In this document: positions 1-12,778 of the stretch, one piece after another
Numbering within the stretch: the stretch's first letter is position 1
Layout of the letters: the number at the start of each line of letters is the position of its first letter
DNA from: Omphalotus guepiniiformis
Taxonomy: Eukaryota > Basidiomycota > Agaricomycetes > Agaricales > Omphalotaceae
Direction of reading: 5' to 3'
DNA length: 64,000 nt
Assembly (NCBI GenBank): GCA_028554645.1
Contig: JAQOOI010000062.1
Coordinates: 496,001 to 560,000, forward strand
Translations under genes and position numbers: made by a program
The notes under the pieces: model-generated
What the model was told of the DNA's origin: nothing
Seen by the model: only the letters and a program-made list of their open reading frames with translations
Databases searched by the model: none

Positions 1-327
1 AAAGGCTTTTTTCGCCATTATAGCCTTGGTCTTTCAGCAATGAAGTCTTTGAATACATCGCTTTCAACGCTTTGTTCACTCAGTTAGCCCTGCCAATCGT
101 ACAGGCCAAATGCGGAACTCGTTTTACGTTGCTGGCATTCTCATGTCAAAGAGAGTTCGGCTTCTTCTTCTATTAGGGCTTGCCTTGCTGTGATTCCAAG
201 GGGGTGTGCAGCGCGTAAAAGTATGTTTCTAGGCGCCTGCCGAATGTGGCACATATCTGATTACTATAAGAACCGCACTGCGGTTCAGGTATTCGATAAG
301 GACGCCTTTCCTTACACACTTACTATC
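1..327. other. Upstream region of the Argonaute gene
   Basis: No confident gene seen. The segment precedes the chosen Argonaute start at 328 and should hold its promoter and 5' leader. An earlier ATG at 222 is out of frame with the Argonaute frame, so I do not use it. No clear TATA box was found. Confidence 0.5.
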
Positions 328-3300
328 ATGCCACCACGTCCAGATATTGAAGGACCTGCTCAACGTAGAGGAGGAAGAGGAGGAGGAAGAGGAGGGGGAG
401 GAGGAGGAAGAGGAAGAGGAAGAGCAGGTCCTCCAATCGTTGGAAGTGGCTCTCCGGCTGGTCGAGGCGTCCAGCTGGGGGGTTCTAATGCTCCAGGTAT
501 GTTATGATATACATATATATGCTGCTTTTACTTCGAATTTTCTCGATGTTGGATATGAGTTAATTCAAAGTGCTCGCTCAATCCTCTTGTTTTTCTCTTC
601 TTTTGAAGCCTCGCATGTGAGAACGGTGGGAGTCAAGAGACCTGGTTATGGTACCGCAGGTCGGCGCATACAGATCCACGTCAACGCTTGCGAAACTTCT
701 TTGCCGAAGGAAATCATCTATCACTACGATGGTACGTGTTTTTTTGAGAGTAGCATGAATTGTGAGGCTGAAACTCTTTCTGTTCATTATAGTTGGTACG
801 TTCAACAGTCAAGTGTATTTTGTGGTTTCAGTCACTGACTTTGACCTTCGTGGATCAGCGATCTTGGGGGATAAGACGTTCCCTCCTAGATTCAACTTGC
901 AATTGATTAAGGAACTTCAACTTCGACCTGAATTCGAACCTGCTGGGGCTTACGATGGCAAGAAGAACCTCTTCATGTATATTCTGTTTCAATTTGTGAG
1001 ATCCTGTGTTCACGTTTTGTACTGGAAGGCCTCATAACATTCAACTTGGTCCATCCGACTCTGGAGAGGTAAGGAAGAATTTTCGAACAACCTCACAAGG
1101 GGTACTTACGCAGCGAGAGTTTGATGTTGCTTTGGCTCGCAATGGACACTCAGCACGAGGTCGACCTCCCCGGGTGTACAAGATACGTGTCAAGAAAGTC
1201 AGCGAGATAAACCCCGAGGTACGTCAATAAAATTTTTTGTTTGAACTCTCATCTGAATACGAGATATCTCTAGGGTACTGCAAAGGTACGTTGAGGGCCG
1301 ACAATCAATGGACAATGATGCTTTGACTGCGATTACGGTAAGACATATAACTTCTCGCTGCACACTCTGAGCTCTGATCTTGACAATGTACGGCTCTTAA
1401 CGTAATCGTTCGAATGGAACCGACGATGAAGTACCCGTTCAATTCTCGTTCCTTCTTTACCGACACTGAGAAGAGAACTATCGGACACGGCTTGGAGCTT
1501 TGGCGGGGTTATTTCCAATCCGTTCGACCCACGTTGGGGCGTATGCTTATCAACGTGGACATATCTACTGGCATGTTCTACAAGTCAGGAACCCTCATCG
1601 CATTGGCATTGGACTTCTTCGGCCGAAACCCAAATGATCCTAGGGTTCTTTCCCCTGCGAGTGGCTTTGGGGATCGTCAACGAGCACAATTGCAACGATT
1701 CATTTCGGGTATTCGTGTTTCGGTAAAGGGTGCAGCTGCTGGAACGCCAGAACGGGTTGTGGTCATTCAAAGGCTGAGTAGTCAGAGTGCGAGGGACCTT
1801 ACCTTCCAGATGCGAGATGGAACGAACTCCACTGTAGCGCAATATTTTCAACAACAGTCTAACAGGCCGCTGACGTATCCGGACTTGATCTGCGCTGTGG
1901 TATCTGTTCTTTTCTTTGGATCGTTTATCAAGAAGGGTTTATTGACTTTCTCTTATATAGACTGGGTCGGGTGCTGCGATGCCATTGGAGCGATGCACAG
2001 TCGTACCGGGACAAATCGTTCGAAAGGAGATACCACCCGAGGTCACGAAAGCCATGGTTGAGTTTTCGACCAAGAGACCGAACGAGAGATTGCAGAGCAT
2101 ACGCCAAGGTTTGACAGTGAGTACTGTTGATTTTCACTAAGGGATTGTCATGTATTAATCTTTTGACACGCTAGGTACTTGGATATGGACAGTCTGAATA
2201 TATCAGAAACTTCGGGATGGAGGTGAACACCGCGACTTTCCCGTTAAATGTTCCATCAAGGATTTTGGACCCCCCTAAGTTGAAATACGCGGTTGGGAGT
2301 AAGCCGCCGCTCGTCGTAAGTCAATTAGTTTTGCTTCGTGTTTTCGTGTGCTGAAATTCTTGCATGAATTAGACACCTCGCGATGGGGCGTGGAACATGC
2401 GAGACAAGAGGTTCATGCAGGCAGTGACCATCAGTCGTTGGGCTGTGGTCATATTTGAGTCCATGAATCGCTTCCCTCAACAAAAAGCACAAGCAATGGT
2501 GTCGGGATTCATTAAAGGATGCCGAGATGTTGGTTAGTTGGTTCTATTCTCTGTGAATATCTACTTGTTCACTGACTGTGGATTTACAGGAATTACAATC
2601 CAGGAGACGGACCCGGTCATCGCTCACAAGAACCCTCAGGGTCCCATCTCTGATATATGTCTCTCTATCGTCTTGACTCAGTCAGATTCTGACATAATTA
2701 TGCAGCAACTCAAGCAGGTTGGAGCACAGTGTGCAGCTAAGAACAAAGGGGCGCCACAAATGCTCCTCGTTGTCCTTCCTGATGGGGGAAACGCCAGTGA
2801 TTTGTATAGAGCAGTCAAACAGTAAGTGCTACATGCTTCTCTGTTGTCTGTGAATTGAATTGAAACCTCGCCATGCGGTAGTTTCGGGGATGTCCAGGTA
2901 GGACCTGTTCTTAGGCTGGTGCATATATGTTTACTGATACGGATGGTTCATAGATGGGTGTCATGACGCAATGCTTGAAAGCATCCAAGTGTTCGAATGC
3001 CAATCCTCAGTATTGGGCGAACGTAGCACTGAAGTAAGTGTTTTTTCACCCTCTGATAGTTATCGCAGCCCGCTAAACGTTCTCAGGGTTAACCCCAAGC
3101 TCGGAGGTATAAATGTTGTACCTGATGCAGCGTCTTCCTCGCTGCTGGTGGATCCTCGTAACCCGGCGATCATCATGGGTAAGAAAAGATAGTGATCATT
3201 AGTACAGTCCTGTACTGACTTTCTTCAGGTGCCGACACGATGCACCCAGCCCCCGGCTCGGATGCACCGTCTTGTACGGCAGTAGTGGGAAATGTCGATA

Positions 3301-4649
3301 GCAATGCCGCGAGATACGTCGCAACATCTCGCGTTCAAGCCTCTCGATTGGAGATCATCTCCGATCTCAAAGAAATGAGCAAGGTTTTTTTTTTCTCTCA
3401 CTTATATCTTCAGATGTTACATTGCTTATACTACATTTCAGACCATCCTGAGTAGTTATATGGGTTATCGAAAGGCCATGGAGACATTGAGTGATGCTGC
3501 TCCAAAGCGGCTCATATTCTTTAGAGGTTAGATATCTTTTATTTTAGTTCCTTTGATGATGTTGCTGACTTGGAGCGTGTAGAGATGGTGTTTCTGAGGG
3601 GCAGTATGGGGAGGTCATGGAAAGAGGTGTGTTCACTGTTTTTGATTGACTTCAATCATTTGTGGATTTGACTTCTTATGTTCGGTGTTTCAGAGTTGGA
3701 GGAATTGAAGAGTAAGTATCCTCGACTTCCGATGTCCACAGAGGCTCATGTTGATATGTTCAGAGGCTTGCGCTGAGTTGAACATCTCACCAAGGATCAC
3801 GTTCATCATCGTTGCCAAACGGCACCATTGGCGGTGAGTTTGATTGCTTCATTTTATTGTCCTGCGACGGCTCGAATCTAAATGACTGTCATACAGAAAA
3901 TTTCCTCAAGCACCGGCAGACGCAGATCAAAGAAGCGGCAACCTCCTTGCTGGGACTGTTACTGATCGAGACATCACCCACCCACTCGAATTCGACTTCT
4001 ATCTTCTAAGCCATGGTGGGCTGCTTGGAACGAGTAGGCCGGCTCACTATCATGTACGTTTCTCAGTTGCTTGTTTCAAAGTCTCAAATCTAATAGCATA
4101 CTTGCAGGTGCTGCACGATGCAAGTGTCGTCTTTTTCGCTTCCCATATATATTTAAGCTAACTATTGTTTGACTACTCTCAGGACAACAACTTCACGTCA
4201 GTAACTATTGTCCATGCACGCTCAGATCTATCCTGACAACTTTCCTACACGGCTGACTCTCTCCAATCATTCTCGTATACCCTCTGTCACCTCTACGCGA
4301 GAGCAACCCGCTCAGTCTCGATCCCAGCTCCGGTCTACTGTGTGTATATATTCCTTCGTTGTGAAGATATTTTATCTGACTGTTGAAACTTTTCCTTTCA
4401 GACGCCGACATCGTCTGCTCTCGGGCGAAGAACCATTTCGACCCTACAGGTAACACGCAGATGTCGGAGACGAGCTCTGTAACCTCTGGTGGTGGAGGTG
4501 CCGGCAGGCCTACGTTGGAGAGTTACCAGGAGGGTTATCGGCCGCTTCACCCCAATCAATCCCGCCTCATGTATTTCATGGTAAGTAAGCTACAGGTCCT
4601 TTGCGGAGCGTGAGCTAATTAGTGCATTTGTCTTGTCTGGAACTAGTGA
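328..4649 (+). CDS. Argonaute (RNA interference slicer), multi-exon
   Basis: Argonaute binds small RNAs and cuts or represses matching transcripts. The first exon encodes an Arg/Gly-rich tail (RGG repeats). N and linker domain sequence follows, then PAZ (around 1414-2100), MID (around 2200-2900) and PIWI (around 3000-4650). All four catalytic residues are visible: the Asp of GADTMHP (near 3233), the Glu of LEII (near 3352), the Asp of [11 protein letters not shown] (restored across an intron near 3580) and the His of RPAHYHVL (near 4043). It should therefore be slicer-competent. The protein ends MYFM: the last intron begins right after that codon at 4581, and the next exon is just the TGA at 4647-4649. 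There are more than ten short introns and no frame break was noticed. The start is the ATG at 328, which opens directly into the RGG tail. Exact borders near 732-830 are uncertain. Confidence 0.95.
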
Positions 4650-5018
4650 TCTCGCTATGTTGTTTTGACTGTAATGCCAGTTCATGTCATGTCGTGTTGT
4701 CGTATTGCTCTTTGCTGTGAAGTCGAAGTTACGTTTAATCCTCTATCCCTATAACTCATTGCTTTTGCTTTCCATATGCTTTCGAGACCGTGATTATGTA
4801 GCTGGATATTTCTTGTTGAATAAATGTCATGTATGTATTTATGGTCATGTCAGAAATCAGTCTCGAGATATCATTGTCTATACCCTTACACAGCCTTACA
4901 CTCGCTGTGTGGTAGATGATTTCATCTAGAGTTGCACTCCACTTCAAAGGTGTTCCCTTACTTCAGCCACTTCATAAGATAATGAACAATTGTAGAAGCC
5001 AACAGTGCTAAAGAATGG

Positions 5019-5982
5019 CTATTCATTACAATGTCCAGTGTGCTCGGATTCTTTCGATCCTAATGGAAGATCCTGGTTTTCTGATACAGCCTGAAGTGGA
5101 GGCATTTTCATTGGGGTTTCATTGACTATTGATGGAGGACGATGCCACATCTCTGCGTTGCGGTACATGTGGTTAATTTCCCCGACAGGTTGCTGCGGGG
5201 CTTGAAAGGAACCGCACGCAACGTCGCTGATGGTAATCAGAACATGTCGGTCAGCCTAAGCAAGGCGAGAGATTGACAGCACTCACGACGGTTGACCCTC
5301 GTTGGGTGAATCTGCCGAGGGGCTATTCCATCCACAAACTTTACATCTCCAGACGAATTCGGATGCAATGGCGATCTTTGCGATGAAGATATTCATTCGG
5401 GTGCGAGCTTCGACCTTGGAGAGGGAGCCTAATGAATGATTTATATCATTGGTCTACTTGCGAGGCTGTGATTGACACGCTGCACGTGAGACATACCGAT
5501 AGCTCGACAATGGGGACAATTGCGTTGGGGTTCATCAGTGCATATTTTGAAATCAGTGACACTTTGGACTGCAGAGTTACTTTGTTAATCGCCGTAAGTG
5601 GCGGTAGAATGCCATAAATCTGCTCACACATAGTAGCTCCTCCCGGGAGATGTATGAGTTGAATCAAGTGAGGGTTTGAAGGACAGGTCTTGTCGTACAA
5701 TCACCTATGTTATACAATGACAATGTCTTGAACGGATCGTGCAAGGTGTAGAAAAAGCCTCGAACTACTCACCCAGGTCCACGGAATCAATAAGCCAGTG
5801 CCAGTTTCCTACGATCATGATATGGATGAATGACTTTGGTAACCGTCCTGGGAAGAATGACCGTTACCCCCAACAAAGAATGCGAACTTGTCGATCAACT
5901 TTCGTCGAGCTTTCTTCGATGTGCGCTGTCAAGGTGACACAGCAAAAATGGGGACGACCATCACCCTTGTTTGGAGAGACAT
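5019..5982 (-). CDS. Hypothetical protein with paired Cys motifs, six short exons
   Basis: I do not recognise this gene. It is made of exons too short to stand out as open frames. A phase-consistent model traced by eye is 5982-5965, 5808-5773, 5704-5628, 5579-5497, 5428-5287 and 5226-5019, giving 564 bases or 187 residues. Donors and acceptors are GT and AG throughout (for example CTATCG then gtatgt at 5496), and introns are about 50-155 bases. The product has a CPHC pair near residue 67 and a WRCKVCGW motif near residue 103. Together they could bind zinc, but the spacing is not a standard RING or finger. The C-terminal third is polar and Pro/Gln-rich. It converges on Argonaute, with 369 bases between the stop codons. 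The first exon (six codons) is the weakest part. Confidence 0.55.
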
Positions 5983-6139
5983 GACTTCCGATAGTCTACT
6001 TGACTGTGAGTAAGAACGGTGTGTATTGCAATTGTAGAGCACAAGCTAGCACAAGTAGCAAGAAAGTAGGAAAGATAGTAGTGGATTATGTAACGGACGC
6101 GTGAACGGGAAAAAAAGTTCGTCCAGTTTGCGTTCAACT

Positions 6140-7912
6140 TCAAGCTTCGACTCCTTCCAACATCTCAATCGCATGTCGCATGTCCTCAATTGCAGATTCC
6201 TCCCATGCCCACTTCCAGTTATCCGAGATCGCCGTGCGCAATATATCTATCTGTTCACTTGATAGTTCTTGACCGACTTCCTTGAGTTCGGTTGCATTGA
6301 GCTCGTAATAGAATCCTTGCGAGCGAGCGTTGTTCCTCACACGAGTCCCGAACGGCTGACGAATTGTATTGTACACCTCGAGGACTCGAACAGCCTCAGT
6401 AGATGGGGCTGATGTGTGGGCGAACAAGCCACCTAGGATATATCCGTCCTGATCCATAATCAGTCAGTTCAAGGTATACTTATATACATACAACGCTGTA
6501 CGAAAATTTGATCTCACATCTATTGCTTGTCCAGCCCCGGCGCCGAGATGCGGTGTCATTGCATGAGCCTGTATAAATTGAAGTCATGACACACTATCAA
6601 TGTACAAAGAATAACGCACCGCGTCTCCAAGCAGGGCCAAGCGGCGCGAAGTATACTTGTTCAACGGATGTAAATCACGAATTGTCCAGCATTTCGGATT
6701 TTCAATGCAATTCAGTATTTGTATGAGCGCCCCAAAGAGTGATAGACTTCTGAGCCCGATTCAAACACTTACATTCAGTAGGTCTATGACATCCTGCTCC
6801 CACCCCTTGAACATTTCCAGCATTTCTTCAACCGTGGAGTCTCGTACACCCGCTCCATCGATAGTCTTTCCTTCATCCTCTACTTTCGAGAAGAATGCAA
6901 CGACATTGACGAAACGGCCGCGACTAATAGGATAGACGACAAGATGCTAGAATAGACACCCATCTATCAGTCACAACGACAAGAAAAGTAATTTTCAGTC
7001 TCACCTTATCTTTGCCGCAATACTGACATTGTCATATAGGTTATTGCCAATGATATAATTTGTTGGCAGAATACACCCACCATAACTCCGTTCTCTAGCG
7101 TTCTATGTCCGGGACGCATCTCGGCCAGCTTAGCCCTCGGTATGAGCCCTCGAAAAGCCCTCGTTCCGGTATAAAACACCCCATTATTGGGTACTGGATT
7201 GTGAGAGTGCATAGCCTGTCTGACAACAGACTTGATACCGTCAGCGCCAATAGCCACATCGCACCACGCAGTCGTCCCATCCTGGAAATGCAGTTTGACG
7301 GAATCCTCAAGTTCTTCGCATTGAACAAGACGACGCGATAGGTGAATACGATGGGAGGAGGGAACTCGTTTGAGTAATGCTTGCTGAATTTCCTGACGAT
7401 GCCACCAGCGCTGGGATTTGCCTAATTGTACTTTGAGTATCAATGTTTCTGATTCCATTTCTAACTCACCTTCAGGCATGATTAGCTTGTGAAAAGTGAA
7501 AGGTTCTGATCTATCACTAATGCGGAATTCAAAAGCCAGTCCTACAGCGTAATATGAGGTGAGTTTTATCGCGGCTGTTATACAGATGAGATAGCGCACA
7601 TACTTTCTTCGTTCGTCGGGTCATCCTTGACCAGCTTAAGCAGATCTTCTTCTAGCCCTAAAGACTTCACGATATCCCACGTTCGAGGCCAAGTAGCGAT
7701 CCCGGCACCAATTTCGGTGATCTGCGCTGCTGCCTCGTACAAGTCGACTTCGATATCATTACGGGCCTTCAATGCGATTGCACAGGTCAAACCACCGATT
7801 CCGCCGCCGCTGTATGGGATACCAAAACGTGAGTCATTCATGCCAGTTGAGTAAGAACTAGAACTCACATGATAGCAACACGGAGTTTCTGGGAGTTAGA
7901 AGAGATGCTCAT
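6140..7912 (-). CDS. FAD-dependent monooxygenase, salicylate hydroxylase type
   Basis: A group A flavoprotein monooxygenase that would hydroxylate an aromatic substrate using NAD(P)H and FAD. The N-terminus has the FAD-binding GGGIGGL glycine motif, restored across the first intron near 7820-7870. Next come the acidic strand end of the Rossmann fold (VDLYEA), the DG motif GADGIKS (near 7240) and, close to the C-terminus, the second FAD motif GDA/AHAMTPHLGAGAGQ (near 6540-6640). This order and spacing match salicylate hydroxylases and 6-hydroxynicotinate 3-monooxygenases. The start is the ATG at 7912, eleven codons before the GGGIGG region; no signal peptide is seen. Several short introns interrupt it. 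The true substrate cannot be read from sequence; salicylate is a family-level guess. Confidence 0.88.
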
Positions 7913-9419
7913 GACACCTATAGCGATGGAGTTAACAGTGAAGCTTGTTGGATATGTTTCTCATAGCATGGAAGACTAGATGCTTTTATGCGTAGCTTCA
8001 GCCACTTGAATCCTACTCGTCGTTGGAAGGATGCGTATAAGCTGACCCGACCAGTTTACGACACTCTCGTACTACCGTCTCTAGATCGGAGGTAAATACT
8101 TGTGGAAGCGTAGATATAACTCCCAAAGAAGATTTTGACTAAATCACCTGCCGAGCCTCATAGAGAAATGGCCCTACTACAGGCAAGCGTTTGTGCGCAT
8201 GTGACACTAACGCTACAGTAGAGCGATCAGCGTGGGTTCAATAGGGACGAAAGAGAAAACCAACTGATAGTAGTATTCTAGAATATGGATGCCACTGTTG
8301 TCGGTAGTGGTAGATGCAGTTGCTTACGAATTCTGCAAAGCAGTCGCATTGTTGACTGGCTGACTGGCTGACGCAACATCACCTTCATTTGAGTATCATA
8401 AAGGTTAGTAACATGCTGCAGTTCGCTTGGATATGTAGTAAACTTACATTATGGGATAGACAGTTCTGTTCATAAATTCGTCCGATCCTAACGCAAAATC
8501 CGGTTAAGTGATGTAGAATCATAGTTGGACAGAGGACTGATTACTATCTCCTGCACGTCCGTTTTACCGATTCTACAAAACGAGTTGAATTCAGCACGGT
8601 ATCATCACAATTGCAGCGGTACTCTTCTCTCACAGGCAAGACCACCGAATTCCAGGATGTCCATACTCGCCGCGATTTACAGAATTCGAGATATGTGCTT
8701 CCGTAATGCTGGAAACCAACGAATTCAAGCAAACGCTCATGCAAATGTCAAGACATGCAAAGTAGAAATGTCGGGGAAGATTGGTGTATATTTGAAACCG
8801 AAAGTAGTCATCGAAAATAACACGCAGCTCCAAGGATTCATCGAGTAATCCATAGCGTCAAGAAAGGCGAGCGCCGTCAAACTAGGCTTTATCCACCAGG
8901 ACTATAACGCCGTTGACTCCTAGGCTGGCGTCGGAGCTCGACTCGAAGGCGAGAAAAAACACCGCGTTTGCTTCTACATATCTCGGAATCGACGACTTCC
9001 TTGAGTCTTCCGAGAACTGCTGACAACGCATGAAGGCTGATTGTTGGTTTGAACGGATTATTCGACTCGTGTACGGCAACTAGAAAGAATCATCAACACC
9101 AAATTACATTTTGCGCGAAGGGATACGGACTTCTGGGACGTATCACGCTACAATCTGGTTAGCCAAGTCGTATTTGTAGTGACTCCGACCTATGGAGACT
9201 ATTTCATCAGAACTACATCTAGATATATGACTCGCGAGGAGACGCACCCAGAACAGTGAAAACAGGAGCACCGCGCTATCCAACTTCACAGGAAGGATGA
9301 GGATGATCGCCATAACTCTATCTCAATCCTCGACTTGCAGAGTTGAAGGCGCTGAAATTTGTCCAATACTCCAGCAACGTTTATCAAGGCATATCTTTGA
9401 GGTTAACCCCAATCCCGTT
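7913..9419. other. No confident gene
   Basis: Upstream of the monooxygenase. Only short, unrelated open frames are present on both strands, none with a recognisable motif or a convincing splice chain. Confidence 0.5.
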
Positions 9420-10150
9420 AACAAATCGAATGAAACGAGAAGTTTGGAAGACATGGGTCGGGCTGCTATCCGGGACAAGATAAATGCCCACGTGGGGATG
9501 CCATGCGGAGTACCAGGGCTTTGGAAGATCGTAATGTGTTGGACGAAGATGAGGACTGCATCCAGGATAATCAAGAAGACAATGAGGAAGCATCGGAAGA
9601 GCGTGGCGCTAGATGATGAAGGACAACATGCCCGGTCCACCCTCACCGCCACCACGACAGCGAAAAAGCAGCCTTCAGCCTTCAGCCTTCAAGACCGTTA
9701 AGTTGTCTTAGCTCAGACACAATTGACAGACGTAAGAGGAATGGTGGCACTCCAGTTACTCCGGCTGGGTGCCCCCAAAACCTCTCAAGCTGGAAGGCAG
9801 CGATGAAGACGAATAGGCTGCATGGCTTCCTTTGTGGGCTGAGCGTATATTTCGGATTGTATGTCACGATTGTAGCACTTCTGCTGCCCAGCCGAGTCAT
9901 CTGAAGGGGAAAATATCAGGGCAGCCTAGTTACCAGATGAACGTGACGACATACCAGTACCTCGAAAGAAATCCTATTTCATTGAATGCCTCCACCCAAG
10001 TCAGTGGGCACTGGCAAATTTGTCGCGCGCGCCAAGCAATTCTTGGAGAGCAATCGATGGTTATTCAAAGGCGGGGGCGACAACGATACCCTTGCAGGGA
10101 TGAGCCGTCCACGCTTCGAACGTTCTTTCGAAGGAGTAAAGCTGTGAGTC
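9420..10150 (+). other. Exon-like tracts, possible decayed or unrecognised gene
   Basis: Two tracts look coding but do not join into a clean model. One ends at about 9612: it is acidic, with many Glu and Asp residues, and runs about 60 codons without a stop. The other starts at an ATG at 9986 and runs 53 codons to 10147. It contains GTGKF, then a Gly-rich stretch and RPRFERSFEG, and its end overlaps a good donor, CT followed by gtgagt. Between them lie Ser/Pro-rich frames broken by stops. It could be a real gene whose introns I cannot place, or a pseudogene. Confidence 0.25.
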
Positions 10151-11319
10151 GGTCAGGGCAAGAGTATTGGGTATATCGACCGCAATAATTCATCATCAGC
10201 AACCTGCTTTGAGAAGTTGCGTGTTACTAGGCCAGAGTTATGCCGCTCGACGCCCCTGTAAAAATAGTGAATTGAGAACGATGCCATGAGAGAAAGCAAT
10301 TAGACGTACTTTCTCTTGAAGCATGGCCGCTTTGTCGACTACTTTCTGAATTTTAGAGAAAGGTAGGTATTGGACGAGGTGAGAATAACAAGGAGATCGT
10401 GAAGGAACAGTAGGCGTCGACCAAGCTTGGACCAAGCGCCAAATTCCAATCATTTCACACGTCGCCTATTGGGGTCAATGTCTTTGTAAGCAGTATTCGT
10501 TCCAACTTTTCGCGTCGAACAGTGAACACGTCTTCTGAGAGTCTTCGCCAGTCAAATCTTCTCCCAATTGTGGACCCTTGACGACCTCATAAATCAAAAA
10601 CCAGCCGAAAGCTCGAATTTCCTCGTTCCTGATGCTCTGGAAGGCGTGTGCAGATTCCGTGCAGATTCCTCACAAATATCACTTTAGAGTAGGCTCCAAT
10701 CGTCAACGGTGAATTTGCTAAATCTTAACTTTTGTTCGTCAGTAATCTATAGCTCAATCATAGAGACCTGGATCGCAAACTAGTTATCACGCTGAGTGCG
10801 TGCCCAGATGTCAGGCCTTCAAACTACTGATACGTGGAGGATCGTGGTCGGATTGTCAACAAGCCACGGCGATGGCCTTAGAGGAGGCTGCATGGTCTTG
10901 CAATTAAATCGTTGAGCTCGGCTGCTGCGGTGTAGCGGCATTAGGAAGCTTCCGTTCCTCAGCGGTCTTTCTCTTCATCGACCCGAACCTGTGGAAGCGT
11001 TGATCAGGATACGGCAGACGAAACCGACGTGTCTCTACTCAGATGGAACACGCAAAGCATTACAGTCTGCGAGAGCAAATGGGCTTTCGAGGATTTGTCT
11101 TCGTACCTGTTATTGACACACGGACGGCAAATGGACTCGTACAGATCGACCTTTCTCTACGTTTTCTTGCAAATTAACGCTCAGGTTCTCAGACTCAGAC
11201 TCTCAGATAGTCAGGGTTGAATCCCACTGCGTTCTATTTCTGTTCGAAGTTCTTCACAAGAGCGGGAGCGCTTGAGCCAATGATTCAACGCTTACGATGT
11301 CGAACTCTGTGGCTTTTGG
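10151..11319. other. No confident gene, peroxidase upstream region
   Basis: Only short frames occur, including a 71-codon one on the minus strand ending at 10238 with no known motif. A CCAAT box lies at about 11277-11281, some 40 bases before the peroxidase TATA box. Confidence 0.45.
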
Positions 11320-11326
11320 TATAAAA
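11320..11326 (+). promoter_or_regulatory. TATA box of the peroxidase gene
   Basis: TATAAAA, 82 bases upstream of the ATG at 11408, with a CCAAT motif upstream. The spacing fits a highly inducible fungal promoter. Confidence 0.65.
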
Positions 11327-11407
11327 GGATAGCAATTTGTTTACCTGAAAATCACTGCTCTGGTCTTATCCACTCAGTGCATCTCCTAAGTCTATCCTTG
11401 AGCAAAT

Positions 11408-12778
11408 ATGCGCTCCTCGATCTTCCTTTCACTTGTGGCTGCTTCATTTTTGAACACCCCTGCTTATGCGGCGGTAGCGGACAAGAGATCGTCGACGTCG
11501 ATTCCTACCGTCGACACTGTCTCGAATCCCACTTGTAAGCCCTTCGTTGCTGTTCGCGATGCGATCATGGGTGGTTTGTTTGGCGGTACGTGAATTTGAC
11601 GATACGCTCTGAGGTCTCTGATGATAAACCTGCCTTCTTGTTTTGCAATTTCAGGACGTTGCGTGGACCTCACGCGCCAGGCCATCCGTCTAGCTTTCCA
11701 TGACGCAGGTTGGTTTGCTTCCAGACCTTCTGAACGAGGCATTGCTCATTTTGTCTCTCCAGGTTCCTTTTCCCTGGCACTCCAGGCAGCTGGGCAACCT
11801 AACGGTGCTGCTGATGGTTCTTTCTTGACTGACCCGAACGAAATTCAAAGGGTAGAGAACTTTGGGATGGCGGGGATCGTTGCGGCGCTGACGCCTCTTC
11901 CCGATAAATTTGGCGTTCCTCCTGGCGATGTTCTCCATCTCGCCGGTACTCTTGCTGTTGTAAGTCTTTCTAGTCCCTGGAAGATATGTTGCAAATCACG
12001 CTGATCACTCGCACCTCTTCTAGCTCGCCTGTCCCGGTGGACCGACTGTCCAAACCTTCGTTGGCCGTGCCCCACCTAAAAACATCACACCTCAAGGACT
12101 TCTTCCCGACACCCACGACACCGCACAGAATCTTGTGAATCGTTTCGCCGATATGGGATTCAGTATCTCGGAGACCATGGCTCTCATTGGATCCCACACC
12201 AGCGGGACGCAGTTCTTCGTCGACCCTGCTGCTGCGAACAACTCATTCGATACGACTGATGGTATTTGGGACGTCCGTTTCTGTACGTGATTCAATTGTT
12301 ATTGGAAGACGTTTCACGAGATTGCGACTCTAGATACGGAGACCCAGCAAAACATTACCGATCCCGGTGAGCAATATCCATCTAATAGATTTGAATTGAT
12401 TAGCCCTTACACCATTTCATAAGGTATCTTCCACCTTCCAAGTGACATTACCTTTGCGAACGACCCCTTGACAGCGAAAGAGTTTGGCGGTTTCGTTGGC
12501 CACCAAAACAAGTGGTGCGTATATATCTATTTCAATGACGCAGATCTGACTGGTATTTCTAACTACATAGGGCTTCGGCTTATGCGAACGCACACGCCAA
12601 GATGAGCTTGCTTGGTCAAGACCCGAACAGCGTGACGGACTGTACTGAAATCTTGCCTCCTGAGATCAGACTCCAGGACGTGACTTTCTCTGGCTCTGGT
12701 GGTTCCAGCGGTAACGACCCGATTGATCCCGCCAAACTCGAGGCTGCTATTCAAGCAACTCGGTCTATTTTCTTGTGA
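11408..12778 (+). CDS. Secreted class II-like fungal heme peroxidase
   Basis: A secreted peroxidase that would use hydrogen peroxide to oxidise phenolic or other substrates outside the cell. The first 21 or so residues form a signal peptide (hydrophobic, ending AYA). The distal heme pocket is RQAIRLAFHDAG (restored across an intron near 11708), with the catalytic Arg and His. The calcium-binding motif ADGS follows near 11812. The proximal heme ligand is the His of LIGSHTSG near 12198. Then come FDTTDGIWDVRFY and a short tail ending in SIFL. The proximal motif differs from the LASHS form of typical lignin and manganese peroxidases and looks closer to basal or ascomycete-type class II enzymes. 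I therefore do not assign Mn, lignin or versatile type. At least six introns. The promoter has TATA and CCAAT boxes. Confidence 0.88.

Noticed and set aside
347..838. 163-codon frame with a long poly-Glu run
   Set aside because: It is the +1 shadow of the Argonaute RGG exon and reads through its introns.
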